Assembly (NCBI RefSeq): GCF_000689255.1
Contig: NZ_HG964446.1
Location: 1,478,484-1,542,483 of the forward strand
Reading direction: 5' to 3'
Origin: Mycobacterium triplex
GTDB taxonomy: Bacteria > Actinomycetota > Actinomycetes > Mycobacteriales > Mycobacteriaceae
DNA: 64,000 nt
This document shows positions 7,777 to 17,344 of the stretch, in pieces. Each line of letters opens with the position of its first letter. Within the stretch, counting starts at the first letter, position 1. Under the pieces are notes generated by a model, which was not told the DNA's origin, ran no database searches, and was given only the letters and a program-made list of their open reading frames with translations. The position numbers and the translations under genes are program-made.

Positions 7777-8856
7777 CTAGGCGGAAGGATTGGCTTCCGC
7801 GAGCTCAGAGCCGGACCACTTTCGCTTGAGCCGCTTCTTGAGCGACTGCGAGGGCTTCTCTATCAGGAACCAGCTCAGCGCCGCCAGTGGTACGACGGCC
7901 AGCGTCGAAAGTCCGGCGAACACTATCGGATTCAGCGTCGCAAGCCCACAGCTGGCCAGCAGTTGCTGAGTCGGGAACGCGTAGATGTAGACGCCGTAGG
8001 ACAGGTCGGTCCGCAATCGCAAGCGTGGGTTGTGCAGCATGATGGCCGACGCGACAACGGCATACGCCAGCGGAAGGGCCGCGACCACCCGATAATCCGG
8101 CAGTAGGGCGGATGCGACGACGACGATGACGACGCTCACCGCCACCAGTGACCACCGGGCCGGAATCACGTCGCGCCACTGGTACAGCAGCGCACCCGCA
8201 GCGAACATGATCGCCGAGCGCGCCGCGAGCTGCGGGACGGTCCACACGCCGGGAAAGGTGAGCGGCGGCAGCAACGCCGCACCAATGACAGCCACTATCA
8301 ACAGAACTGGTGAAACCCAGCGTCGATTGGCAAGTCCGGCAACGCCGATGGCGGCGACGGCGAGGTAGCACATCAGCTCCCAGACCAGCGACCACAGGGA
8401 GGCGTTCCAGCCGCCGTCGGCGAACGGGACCCCGACCGGTGTCCCGCCGACGTAGTGCTGGAGGTAGGCCACGGCACTGTTCTTCAAGACGTACTCGACC
8501 GGGGCGAACGACGTCAGCAACTTCGCGGCCGAGCCGCCGGTGATCGCGACATTGAGTGGGGCGAACACGAACGCGGTGACGATCAGGCAGATGTAGAACC
8601 CGGGCAGGATGCGCAGTGCGCGGGCGGTGAGGAAGTCCCGCAGTTTCGGGTCGTTGAGCCAACTCGCGGTGATCAGGAATCCGGAGATCGCAAAGAACCC
8701 GTCGACGCCGACCGCGAAAAGGAGCTGAAGCAGCACGTGCGGAGGGGTGCGGCCGGTCACCGGCCAGGAGTGGAACAGCATGACCTCGGCGGCCAACCCG
8801 AGCCGGAAGAGATTCAGTGCGTTATTCCGGGGGTCGAAAACGTGCGCTAGCTTCAT
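7777..8856 (-). CDS. Membrane acyltransferase (acyltransferase-3/OafA-type), copy 3
   Basis: A 359-residue paralog starting MKLAHVFDPRNNALN; the in-frame upstream extension is discarded because it lacks the conserved start. The catalytic His lies in VMLFHSWPVTG, followed by VGVDGFFAISGFLITASWL, YQWRDVIPARWSLVAVS and TDLSYGVYIYAFPTQQLL. It has about ten membrane segments and the basic C-terminal run LKKRLKRKW. Its upstream region shares the 13-mer CATTGTCGGCCAT (8891-8903) with that of copy 4, so duplication included the leader. Confidence 0.88.
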   Translation of the reverse strand: MKLAHVFDPRNNALNLFRLGLAAEVMLFHSWPVTGRTPPHVLLQLLFAVGVDGFFAISGFLITASWLNDPKLRDFLTARALRILPGFYICLIVTAFVFAPLNVAITGGSAAKLLTSFAPVEYVLKNSAVAYLQHYVGGTPVGVPFADGGWNASLWSLVWELMCYLAVAAIGVAGLANRRWVSPVLLIVAVIGAALLPPLTFPGVWTVPQLAARSAIMFAAGALLYQWRDVIPARWSLVAVSVVIVVVASALLPDYRVVAALPLAYAVVASAIMLHNPRLRLRTDLSYGVYIYAFPTQQLLASCGLATLNPIVFAGLSTLAVVPLAALSWFLIEKPSQSLKKRLKRKWSGSELAEANPSA

Positions 8857-8970
8857 GTGCCCTATCTGTATCTGTTGACGACCCCGGCCCCATTGTCGGC
8901 CATGGTATCGGCGCGAATTCCCCAAGGTAGTCGAATGCCGCCCCGGCGAGGGAGTCCCGCGGCGACATGA

Positions 8971-10074
8971 CTACGCGGCGCCCGCGATTCCCCGAGCAGG
9001 ATGCGGGGCAGCGACATCTGTCACGGTGTTCGCGGGCTTGCCGTCGTGCTTGAAGCGGGATTTCAGCGCCAACGCGCGCTTTTCCACCTGGAACCAGCTC
9101 AGCGCGGCCAGCGGCAGGGTGGACAGCGCGGCGACGATCGTGAACGGAATCGGAGGCAAGAAGCCGAGGCCGCAGATGACCAGCAATTGCTGCATCGGCC
9201 ACGCGTAGATGTACACGCCGTAGGAGAGGTCGGTGCGGAGTCTCAACCGCGGGTTGTGGATCAGGGCGCCCGAGACGACAACCGCGTAAGCCAGCGGAAT
9301 AGCCGCGATGACCCGGTAGTTGGGCACCAGTACGCCGGCCGCGACGACGATGGCGGCGCTCAATGCGACCAGCGACCAGCGAGCCGGGATCACGTCCCGG
9401 TACTGATGCAGCACTGCTCCGGCGGCGAACACCACGGCGAAACGAGTGACCATTTGCGGAATGGTTTCGACCTTCATAATCGGGTAAGACACCACGGCCG
9501 ACAGGGCGACCGCCAACCCGAACACCACCGGGGCGGGCCAGCGGCGTTTGAGAAGCCCGGCGAGCCCGGCGACGGCAACGGCGACGTAGCACATCAGTTC
9601 AAAGGCAAGGGTCCACAGCGGACCGTCCCACACACCCGGCCACGGGACGCCGGTCGGCGTTCCCGCGATACCGACGTGGAAGAAATTCAGCACGGCGTTA
9701 TTGAGCACGTATTCGATCGGTGCGGTGGACGACCAAATCGTCGCGACCGGACCGCCCTGGATTGCCACGCCGATCGGAGCGATTACGAACGCCACGACGA
9801 GTAGGCAGACCCACAATCCGGGAAAGATGCGCAGTGCCCGGGCTGCGACGAATTCGCGAAGCCGCGGATTGTGCACCCAACTCGAGGTGATCAGGAAACC
9901 CGAAATCACGAAGAAGCCGTCGACCCAGACCTGCGAAATGAGCTGGTCAAATGGTGGCCGCAAGTGGCGGCCGGTGAGGGGCCACGCGTGTTCTAAGATC
10001 ACGCCCGTCGCTAATATCAGGCGCCAGACATTCAGGGCGTTATTGCGGGGATCGAATGCCTGCGCGAGTTTCAT
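8971..10074 (-). CDS. Membrane acyltransferase (acyltransferase-3/OafA-type), copy 4
   Basis: A 367-residue paralog starting MKLAQAFDPRNNALN. It is the most diverged copy: the catalytic His lies in VILEHAWPLTG (the others have HSFP or HSWP), and VWVDGFFVISGFLITSSW and HQYRDVIPARWSLVALS replace the shared forms. It is the first acyltransferase after rmlC, with a 110-bp gap that holds the shared 13-mer (10112-10124). The family transfers acyl groups to extracytoplasmic acceptors; divergence around the active site may mean a different acyl donor or acceptor. Confidence 0.88.
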   Translation of the reverse strand: MKLAQAFDPRNNALNVWRLILATGVILEHAWPLTGRHLRPPFDQLISQVWVDGFFVISGFLITSSWVHNPRLREFVAARALRIFPGLWVCLLVVAFVIAPIGVAIQGGPVATIWSSTAPIEYVLNNAVLNFFHVGIAGTPTGVPWPGVWDGPLWTLAFELMCYVAVAVAGLAGLLKRRWPAPVVFGLAVALSAVVSYPIMKVETIPQMVTRFAVVFAAGAVLHQYRDVIPARWSLVALSAAIVVAAGVLVPNYRVIAAIPLAYAVVVSGALIHNPRLRLRTDLSYGVYIYAWPMQQLLVICGLGFLPPIPFTIVAALSTLPLAALSWFQVEKRALALKSRFKHDGKPANTVTDVAAPHPARGIAGAA

Positions 10075-10184
10075 CAATGTGAATCTGTCGTTCGGCCCCC
10101 GCTGGCCCCCGCATTGTCGGCCATCGTAACGTCACGCAACGCAGCGGCAAAAGGAAATTGCGGAAAAGGCTCGATCGCTTGGCT

Positions 10185-10796
10185 TCAGGCCTCGCCACGC
10201 AGCTGCGCGGCGAAACGCTGCGCCTCCTCCCAGGTGGGCAGCAGGCCGGCCGCGCGCACTTCGTCGAAGCCGGGGGCGACGGCATCGCGCTCGGACAGGC
10301 TCGGGGCGGCGCCGTCGACCAGCGGCCAGTCGATACCCAGCGCCGGGTCGGTGGCGCGGATGGTGTGCTCGCGCTGCGGGCTGTATTCCGCCGAGCACAG
10401 GTACATCACCGTCGAATTGTCTTCCAGCGCAAGGAAACCATGCCCGACGCCTTCGCAGAGGTAGATCGTCCGGTGATCTTTGTCGTCGAGCAGCACCGAG
10501 TCCCACTGGCCGAACGTCGGTGAGCCGACCCGAATGTCGACCACCACGTCGAACACCGCACCGCGCACGCAGGTCACGTATTTGGCCTGGCTGGGTGGGA
10601 GCTGGGCGAAGTGCAGACCGCGCAGCACGCCCGCGGCCGACACCGAGCAATTGGCCTGCCGCACGTTCAACCCATGGCCGGCGAAGGCCCTGAAATCGGT
10701 GTCTTTGAGCCATTCGAAGAACATGCCGCGGGAATCGCCGTGAATCTTCGGGGTGATTTCCCAGGCGCCGGGGACTTTGAGTTCGCGGGCTTCCAT
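10185..10796 (-). CDS. rmlC: dTDP-4-dehydrorhamnose 3,5-epimerase
   Basis: A 203-residue cupin-fold epimerase. MEARELKVPGAWEITPKIH begins the protein (ATG at 10796; the longer reading is rejected because it overlaps rmlB and lacks family sequence). HGDSRGMFFEW, VLRGLHFAQLPPSQAKYV (catalytic-base His in RGLHF) and VGHGFLALEDNSTVMYL are diagnostic. It makes dTDP-4-keto-L-rhamnose, the third step to dTDP-L-rhamnose, which mycobacteria need for the arabinogalactan linker. Its start lies one base after the rmlB stop, so the genes are co-transcribed. Confidence 0.96.
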   Translation of the reverse strand: MEARELKVPGAWEITPKIHGDSRGMFFEWLKDTDFRAFAGHGLNVRQANCSVSAAGVLRGLHFAQLPPSQAKYVTCVRGAVFDVVVDIRVGSPTFGQWDSVLLDDKDHRTIYLCEGVGHGFLALEDNSTVMYLCSAEYSPQREHTIRATDPALGIDWPLVDGAAPSLSERDAVAPGFDEVRAAGLLPTWEEAQRFAAQLRGEA

Positions 10797-10797
10797 G

Positions 10798-11802
<1,005 letters not shown>

Positions 11803-11819
11803 CTAACCGAGGGTCGCGG

Positions 11820-12686
11820 TCAGCTTGCGGGGGTCAGCCCAAGCGGTCCGGCCAGTTCACTCAGCGCGGGCAGCAGCGTCTCTTCGTCGTAGCCGCCCAG
11901 CACCTGGATGCCCACGTGATCGGCGCCCGCATCCAGGTGCTCGCGCAGCCTTTTCACGATGGCCTCGGGGGTGCCGTAGGCCACCACCGCGTCGATCAGC
12001 CGGTCGCTGCCGGGTGCGCGCACGTCGTTCTCGGTGAACCCCAGCCGCAGCCAGTTGTTCACGTAGTTGCTCAGCCCCAGATAGTGCCCGACGAGCTGAC
12101 GGCCGGCCTCGCGCGCCTTCTCGCGGTCGGTGGTCAGCACCACCTTGTGCTCCGGGGCCAAGAACACCGAATTGCCGAGTTGTTCGCGCGCCCTGGCCGT
12201 GTGCTCCGGCGTGGTCAGGTACGGGTGGGCGCCGGCGCTGCGTTCGGCGGCCAGCGCCAGCACCTTGGGCCCGAGCGCCGCGAGCACCCGCCGGCTGGTC
12301 GGCACCAGCGCCTCGTCGAGGGCGTCCAGGTAGCCGACCAGTGCGGCGTAGGGCTTGGCGTACTCCTGGGTGTGTTCGGGGTGGCCCACCCCGATACCGA
12401 GCAAAAACCTTCCCGGGTAAGCATTTTCGATGCGTTTGAACGACTCGGCCACAGGCGCGGCCGCGGCCGTCCAGATGTTGACGATGCCGGTGGCCAGCTG
12501 CAGCGAGTTGGTCTGTGCCAACGCCGGTTCCACCCAGGCCAGCTCGGCGTCCGGTGATCCGCCGACCCAGGCCGCCGAGTACCCCAGGGCTTCGATCTTG
12601 GCGGCCAGTTCGGGTGTGATGGAACGGGTCGGCAGCCAGGCGCCGTAGCGGCCAAGGTCGGGCTTGAGTGCTCTGGCGTCGTTCAT
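11820..12686 (-). CDS. LLM-class F420-dependent oxidoreductase, paralog A
   Basis: A 288-residue luciferase-like (TIM-barrel) protein. LGYSAAWVGGSPDAELAW, LQLATGIVNIW, RFLLGIGVGHPEHTQEY and the C-terminal YGTPEAIVKRLREHLDAGADHV fit the F420-using LLM families abundant in mycobacteria. The reaction is hydride transfer with reduced or oxidised F420; the substrate is unknown. It occupies the place of M. tuberculosis Rv3463 beside rmlB. It is a clear tandem duplicate of the next gene upstream (12709-13554), 22 bp away. Confidence 0.85.
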   Translation of the reverse strand: MNDARALKPDLGRYGAWLPTRSITPELAAKIEALGYSAAWVGGSPDAELAWVEPALAQTNSLQLATGIVNIWTAAAAPVAESFKRIENAYPGRFLLGIGVGHPEHTQEYAKPYAALVGYLDALDEALVPTSRRVLAALGPKVLALAAERSAGAHPYLTTPEHTARAREQLGNSVFLAPEHKVVLTTDREKAREAGRQLVGHYLGLSNYVNNWLRLGFTENDVRAPGSDRLIDAVVAYGTPEAIVKRLREHLDAGADHVGIQVLGGYDEETLLPALSELAGPLGLTPAS

Positions 12687-12708
12687 CGAGGTCCCCCTCC
12701 GCGGTTGG

Positions 12709-13554
12709 TTACTTCAGTCCGAGCGGCCCCGCCAGTTCGGCCAAAGCCGAGACCAGGTTTTCATCTTTGGTGAGGACCTGCACGGGCACGTGGTCGGCCC
12801 CGGCGGCGAGGTGCTCGTGCAGCCGTGCGGCGATCGCGTCGGGGGTGCCGTAGGCCACTACCGCGTCGACCAGGCGGTCACTGCCCGGGCGGACGACCTC
12901 GTCCTCGCCAAAGCCGGACCGCTTCCAATTGTTGCGGTAGTTGGCCAGGTTGAAGTAGAAGTCCAGCGCCTTGCGCCCGACGGCGCGGGCCTGATCGGAG
13001 TCGGTGGTCAGCACCACCTTGTGCTCGGGCGCCAGGAACGCCGACGGGCCGATCAGCTCGCGGGCCTGCGCGGTGTGCTCCGGGCTGGTCAGGTACGGGT
13101 GCGCGCCGGCGCTGCGTTGCGCCGAGACCCCGAGGACCCGCGGGCCCAAAGCCGCCACCACCCGGCGATGCGCGGGCACGCCGTACTCGTCGAGTCTGTC
13201 CAGGTATTCGACCAGCGCGTCGTAGGGCTTGCGGTATTCGCTGATCACCTCGCGGTGACCGACGCCGATGCCGAGCAGGAAGCGGTTCGGGTAGGCCTTG
13301 TCGATGCGGTGGAACGACTCGGCCACCTCGTTGGCCGGCGCGGTCCAGATGTTCACGATTCCGGTGGCCACCTGCAACGTGCTCGTCGCTTCCAGGATGG
13401 GCTCCACCCAGGCCAGCTCGGCGGGTGGCGAGCCGCCGACCCATACCGCTCCGTAGCCGAGGGATTCGATTTCCTTGGCTTGCGCAGGGGTTACGCCACG
13501 TCCGAACGTTCCGAACCGGCCGAGATCGGGCTTGCGTGCAGCTGCATCGGTCAT
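12709..13554 (-). CDS. LLM-class F420-dependent oxidoreductase, paralog B
   Basis: A 281-residue protein closely resembling its neighbour: LGYGAVWVGGSPPAELAW, LQVATGIVNIW, RFLLGIGVGHREVISEY, FLAPEHKVVLTTD and YGTPDAIAARLHEHLAAGADHV. The start is ATG at 13554; a GTG 30 bp upstream would touch the kinase stop and adds no conserved sequence. It lies 29 bp downstream of the histidine kinase and is probably co-transcribed. The substrate is unknown. Confidence 0.85.
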   Translation of the reverse strand: MTDAAARKPDLGRFGTFGRGVTPAQAKEIESLGYGAVWVGGSPPAELAWVEPILEATSTLQVATGIVNIWTAPANEVAESFHRIDKAYPNRFLLGIGVGHREVISEYRKPYDALVEYLDRLDEYGVPAHRRVVAALGPRVLGVSAQRSAGAHPYLTSPEHTAQARELIGPSAFLAPEHKVVLTTDSDQARAVGRKALDFYFNLANYRNNWKRSGFGEDEVVRPGSDRLVDAVVAYGTPDAIAARLHEHLAAGADHVPVQVLTKDENLVSALAELAGPLGLK

Positions 13555-13583
13555 GCCGTCTCCAACCCCGGCGGGTGGCGGCA

Positions 13584-15119
13584 CTATTCCGGGTCGGCGC
13601 CGTCCAGGTCGTCGTCGTCCACGGCGGCGGCGTCGGGGACGGGCGGCTTTTCCAGCGGCAGCAGCACGATGAACCGGGTGTCGCCGGGCACCGATTCCAC
13701 CCGCAGATCGCCGCGGTGTTTTTTGACGACGATGTTGAATGCGAGGTCCAGCCCGAGGCCGGTGCCCTCGCCGAATGGCTTGGTGGTGAAGAACGGTTCG
13801 AAGATGTGCTCGCGGATCTCGGCGGGGACTCCCGGCCCGGTGTCACAGATTTCGACGCGGGCCATGTTGTCGCCGTAGCGGCAGGTGCGCACGGTCAGCG
13901 TGCCACCCTGATCGCGCATCGCGGCGAGCGCGTTGTCGATGATGTTGGTCCACACCTGGTTGAGATCGCCTGGATAGCAAGGGATTTCGGGAAGTGAGCG
14001 GTCCCACTCCTTCACCAGGTTGATGGCTTTACCGTCCTTGCTGCCGTCCTTGCTGCCGTCCTTGGTCAGCCGGTCGGCGAACATCACCAGCGTGCTGTGC
14101 AGCAGGTCGTGCACGTTGGCCACCTGGAACGGGGCGCGATCCAGCTGCGAGTACTGCTTGGCGTCGGCCACCAGCGCCGAGATCCGCTTGCTGGCTTCCA
14201 GAATCTGGTTCATCAGCAGCTCGCTTTCGATCGTGTAGTTGATCCATCGGATCGCCTGCTCCAACGTCGCCGACGCGAGCTCGTCGGTGACCGTGGAAAT
14301 CCGCTCCAGCCAATCGGTGTCGACGCCACCCTCGACGAACGTCGGCGCGATGTCCCACCCGCCGTCGATGCCGTGGTCTTCCAGCCAGTCGCCGACGGCG
14401 TCCTCGCGATCGGAGGTCTCCAGCGCGCTCAGGTGCTGCCCGCCTGGAGAACCCGATTTGGCGACCTGCTCGGCGACCCGCTCCTGCAGGTGCACCAGGG
14501 CGCTCAACGCCTCGGGCGTGATGGTGCCGTCGGCCAGCATCGCCAGCTTGTGGCGCATGTTGGCCACCCGCTCGCGCAGATCCGACGCGGCCCGTGAGAT
14601 CGCGGCGGCCGGATTGTTGAGCTGATGGGTCAGCCCCGCCGACAGCCGGCCCAGCGCCAGCAGCTTCTCCCGGTTGTCGATGATCCGCCGCGTCCGGTCG
14701 GTGCCGACGGCGATGCCGTCGAGCAGGTGCACGGCCATCGGGAACTGGTCGCGCATGAACTGGGCGAAGACGGGCGCGTCCATCACGAAAAACCGCGACG
14801 GCTTGGTCACGTGCACCGAGGCGTCGTAGGTCTTCTGCTTGCCGCCGGTGAACGCCCGCCACGCGCCGGCGTACACCCCGCGTTGCGAGGTGCGGTTGGT
14901 TTCGATGTCCTGGCCGCCGGAGAGCTTGGACATCGCCAGCTCGCCTTCGATCAGCACGTAGAAGCAGGTCGCCGGTTCGCCTTCCACGCAGATCGGCCCC
15001 GGCTGGTACTCCTCGATGCAGCCGTTGGCGCACAGCACCGCGAGCTGTTCGTCGGTCAGCGCCTCGAACAGGAACAGGCTGCGCAGCTCGTCGGGCTCAC
15101 ACGGCGTAGTGGCGGTCAT
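13584..15119 (-). CDS. Sensor histidine kinase with N-terminal cyclic-nucleotide-binding-like domain
   Basis: A 511-residue soluble kinase. Residues about 12-135 form a CRP/cNMP-binding-like fold (LFEALTDEQLAVLCANG, ATCFYVLIEGELAMSKLSGG). The phospho-acceptor helix LGRLSAGLTHQLNNPAAAIS places His at 165. A long helical region follows, with a KDGSKDGSKDGK linker, and then a HATPase domain with N box NIIDNALAAM, G1 DTGPGVP and GEGTGLGLDL. There are no membrane segments, so the signal is cytoplasmic, perhaps a nucleotide or redox state. It begins 15 bp after the receiver/reductase fusion, its likely partner. The ATG at 15119 is used; a GTG two codons earlier is possible. Confidence 0.87.
   Translation of the reverse strand: MTATTPCEPDELRSLFLFEALTDEQLAVLCANGCIEEYQPGPICVEGEPATCFYVLIEGELAMSKLSGGQDIETNRTSQRGVYAGAWRAFTGGKQKTYDASVHVTKPSRFFVMDAPVFAQFMRDQFPMAVHLLDGIAVGTDRTRRIIDNREKLLALGRLSAGLTHQLNNPAAAISRAASDLRERVANMRHKLAMLADGTITPEALSALVHLQERVAEQVAKSGSPGGQHLSALETSDREDAVGDWLEDHGIDGGWDIAPTFVEGGVDTDWLERISTVTDELASATLEQAIRWINYTIESELLMNQILEASKRISALVADAKQYSQLDRAPFQVANVHDLLHSTLVMFADRLTKDGSKDGSKDGKAINLVKEWDRSLPEIPCYPGDLNQVWTNIIDNALAAMRDQGGTLTVRTCRYGDNMARVEICDTGPGVPAEIREHIFEPFFTTKPFGEGTGLGLDLAFNIVVKKHRGDLRVESVPGDTRFIVLLPLEKPPVPDAAAVDDDDLDGADPE
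14032..14064. repeat. 12-bp tandem repeat inside the kinase gene
   Basis: The unit CCGTCCTTGCTG occurs twice and then nine bases of a third time (14032-14043, 14044-14055, 14056-14064). In the protein it reads as repeated Lys-Asp-Gly-Ser in the linker before the ATPase domain. Being a multiple of three, copy-number changes would keep the frame. Confidence 0.85.
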
Positions 15120-15134
15120 TGACACGCGACCCTT

Positions 15135-16820
15135 CTATGACTCGGCCAGATAGCGGTGGACCAGCATCACGGCCATCGACCCTTCACCGACGGCGGCGGC
15201 GACCCGCTTGGCCGACGTGGAGCGGACGTCGCCGGTGGCGAACACGCCCGGCACGCTGGTTTCCAGGTGATGCGGTGGGCGGTCCAGCGTCCAGCCGCAG
15301 ACGTTGCGCAGGTCCGGGCCGGTGAGGATGAAGCCGTGGTCGTCGCGGGCCAGCACCCCGTCCAGCCACTCGGTGCGCGGGGCGGCCCCGATGAAGATGA
15401 ACATCCGGCCGCAGGAAACTTCCTCGGTTTGCTCGGTCCGGTTGTTGACCAGGGTCAGCTTCTGCAGGTGGCCGTCGCCGCTGGCGCGCCGCACCTCGGT
15501 GCAGGTCAGAACCTTGATCTTGGGGTTCGCCTCGATCTGCTGGATCAGGTAGTAGGACATCGAGGCTTCCAGCGACGGGGCGCGCACCACGATGTTGACC
15601 GATTTGGCCGTTCGCGACAGATACATGGCGGCCTGGCCGGCGGAGTTGGCGCCCCCGATCACGTAGACCTCTTCGTCTTCGCAGTCCGAGGCGATCGACA
15701 CCGCGGCGCCGTAGTAGACGCCGCAGCCGGTGAGCTCGTTGCATCCCTCGGCGTCGAGGTTCCGGTAGGCGACCCCGGTGGCCAGGATGACCGCGTGCGC
15801 GCCGATCGAGCCGCCGTCGGCGAACCGCACGGTGCGCTTGGATCCGTTCACCTCGAGGGCGACCGCCGTGCGGGCGGTGATGAGCTCGGCGCCGAATTTC
15901 TCGGCCTGCCGGCGCGCCCGCTCGGCCAGCTGGCCGCCCGACACCCCGTCCGGGAAGCCGAGGTAGTTCTCGATCCGGGAACTCTGGCCCGCCTGCCCGC
16001 CGGTCGCGGTGCGTTCGATCAGCACCGTGCGCAGCCCCTCGGAGGCGCCGTAGACCGCGGCGGCCAGGCCCGCGGGCCCGCCGCCGATCACGATCAGGTC
16101 GTAGAACTCCTGCGACGGCGTGGAGGACAGACCCAGCTTGTCGGCCAGCTCGGCGTCGGTGGGTTCCACCAGCGGGTCACCCTGCTCGGTGACGACGACG
16201 GGCAGGCGCAGATTGTCGGCGCCGGCGGCGCTGAGCAGCCGCTCGCCCTCGGGTTCGTCGGCCATGAACCAGGAGTAGTGCAGCCCGTTGCGGGCCAGGA
16301 AGTCGCGGACCTCCCAGGACCGTGCCGACCAGCGATGCCCGATCACCTTGGTGTGCGGGATGGCGTGCTCGGGTCTCGCGCGCCAGGCTTCCAGCAGCGC
16401 GTCGATGACGGGGTAGAGCTTTTCCTCCGGCGGATCCCACGGCTTGAGCAGGTAGTGGTCGAGGTCGACGACGTTGATCGCGTCGATCGCGGCGTGGGTG
16501 TCGGCGTAGGCGGTCAGCAGGATCCGTCGCGCCGCCGGGTACAGGTCCATCGCCTGCTCGAGGAACTCGATGCCAGTCATCTGCGGCATCCGGTAGTCGG
16601 CGACGAGCGTCGCGACCGTTTCGCCGCGCAGTTTGAGCTGCTTGAGGGTTTCCAGCGCCTCGGGTCCCGACTCCGCGCGCACGATGCGGTGCTCCTCGCC
16701 GTATTTGCGCCGGAGGTCCCGGGCCACGGCGCGGGACACGGCGGGATCGTCGTCGACGGTCAGGATCACCGGTTTGCGTGACTGCGCGGCGCCATCAAGG
16801 GGACGTGCGGGATTTGTCAT
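15135..16820 (-). CDS. Response-regulator receiver fused to thioredoxin-reductase-like flavoprotein
   Basis: A 561-residue, three-part protein. Residues about 17-145 are a receiver domain (VDDDP, phospho-acceptor Asp75 in VADYRMP, LLTAYAD, Lys126 in LKPW). Residues about 155-230 resemble a glutaredoxin/thioredoxin-like fold in which the usual CxxC is replaced (GHRWSARSWEVRDFL). The rest is an FAD/NAD(P)H reductase (VIGGGPAGLAAAVYGASEG, GGQAGQSSRIENYLG, VIGGANSAGQAAMYL, FATGDVRS). The reductase also lacks the CxxC disulfide: the site reads GCGVYYGAAVS. It should bind FAD and reduced nicotinamide cofactor under phosphorylation control. The start is ATG at 16820; upstream codons overlap the infA promoter region. 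Confidence 0.88.
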   Translation of the reverse strand: MTNPARPLDGAAQSRKPVILTVDDDPAVSRAVARDLRRKYGEEHRIVRAESGPEALETLKQLKLRGETVATLVADYRMPQMTGIEFLEQAMDLYPAARRILLTAYADTHAAIDAINVVDLDHYLLKPWDPPEEKLYPVIDALLEAWRARPEHAIPHTKVIGHRWSARSWEVRDFLARNGLHYSWFMADEPEGERLLSAAGADNLRLPVVVTEQGDPLVEPTDAELADKLGLSSTPSQEFYDLIVIGGGPAGLAAAVYGASEGLRTVLIERTATGGQAGQSSRIENYLGFPDGVSGGQLAERARRQAEKFGAELITARTAVALEVNGSKRTVRFADGGSIGAHAVILATGVAYRNLDAEGCNELTGCGVYYGAAVSIASDCEDEEVYVIGGANSAGQAAMYLSRTAKSVNIVVRAPSLEASMSYYLIQQIEANPKIKVLTCTEVRRASGDGHLQKLTLVNNRTEQTEEVSCGRMFIFIGAAPRTEWLDGVLARDDHGFILTGPDLRNVCGWTLDRPPHHLETSVPGVFATGDVRSTSAKRVAAAVGEGSMAVMLVHRYLAES

Positions 16821-16928
16821 TGGGGTCAAGTATGCGCTTGTCAGGCGGCCTATGGTGGGTCGAGGTGGCGGCGAGATTGGTCCGGGGAGCGCTCGGATCA
16901 CGGATTTTGGCCGCGCCGCCCAAGCGGG

Positions 16929-16934
16929 TACCAT
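16929..16934 (+). promoter_or_regulatory. Putative -10 element for the infA transcript
   Basis: TACCAT preceded by GGG (CGGGTACCATGG) is a good mycobacterial SigA-type -10 (TANNNT). No strong -35 is seen. It lies 155 bp upstream of infA and just before a terminator-like hairpin. The region 16821-17089 holds no gene. Confidence 0.5.
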
Positions 16935-16941
16935 GGACCGA

Positions 16942-16970
16942 CGGTGCGTCTTTCGCGCCGGCTTTTTTGT
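16942..16970 (+). terminator. Terminator-like hairpin in the infA leader (attenuator candidate)
   Basis: CGGTGCG (16942-16948), a five-base loop and CGCGCCG (16954-16960) form a seven-pair stem with one G-U. GC and six T follow (16963-16968). It begins about eight bases after the putative -10, and no plus-strand gene lies upstream, so it can only act on transcripts heading into infA. Confidence 0.5.
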
Positions 16971-17089
16971 GTGTCCGTTCCCTAGGAATTTCCTGTCACC
17001 GGCTCACGTTCGGAAAGTCGGTGTGAATGCTGTGCCGTTGTTGGCGCAGACGACAACGAAACTAAACGACGAGGATTTGACGAGTAGTT

Positions 17090-17311
17090 ATGGCCAAGAA
17101 GGACGGCGCCATCGAGGTCGAGGGCCGGGTGGTCGAGCCCCTGCCCAATGCGATGTTTCGCATTGAGCTGGAGAACGGTCACAAGGTGCTTGCCCACATC
17201 AGCGGCAAGATGCGGCAGCACTACATCCGCATCCTGCCCGAGGACCGGGTGGTGGTGGAGTTGTCTCCCTACGACCTGTCCCGGGGCCGCATCGTGTACC
17301 GGTACAAGTAA
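17090..17311 (+). CDS. infA: Translation initiation factor IF-1
   Basis: A 73-residue OB-fold protein starting [20 protein letters not shown], with [20 protein letters not shown] and [20 protein letters not shown], which is essentially the family consensus along its full length. It binds the ribosomal A site on the 30S subunit during initiation. It lies 33 bp upstream of rpmJ in the conserved infA-rpmJ-rpsM order. Confidence 0.98.
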
Positions 17312-17344
17312 CCAACCAACAGACGAGAACAGGATCGAAAAGCC

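Noticed and set aside
11820..13554. Two similar LLM genes as one gene split by a frameshift
   Set aside because: Each is full length with its own start, stop and complete set of family motifs, so they are tandem paralogs.
15156..16781. 541-codon plus-strand open frame opposite the receiver/reductase fusion
   Set aside because: The predicted protein is low-complexity His/Gly/Val-rich with no recognisable fold, the usual antisense shadow in high-GC DNA.
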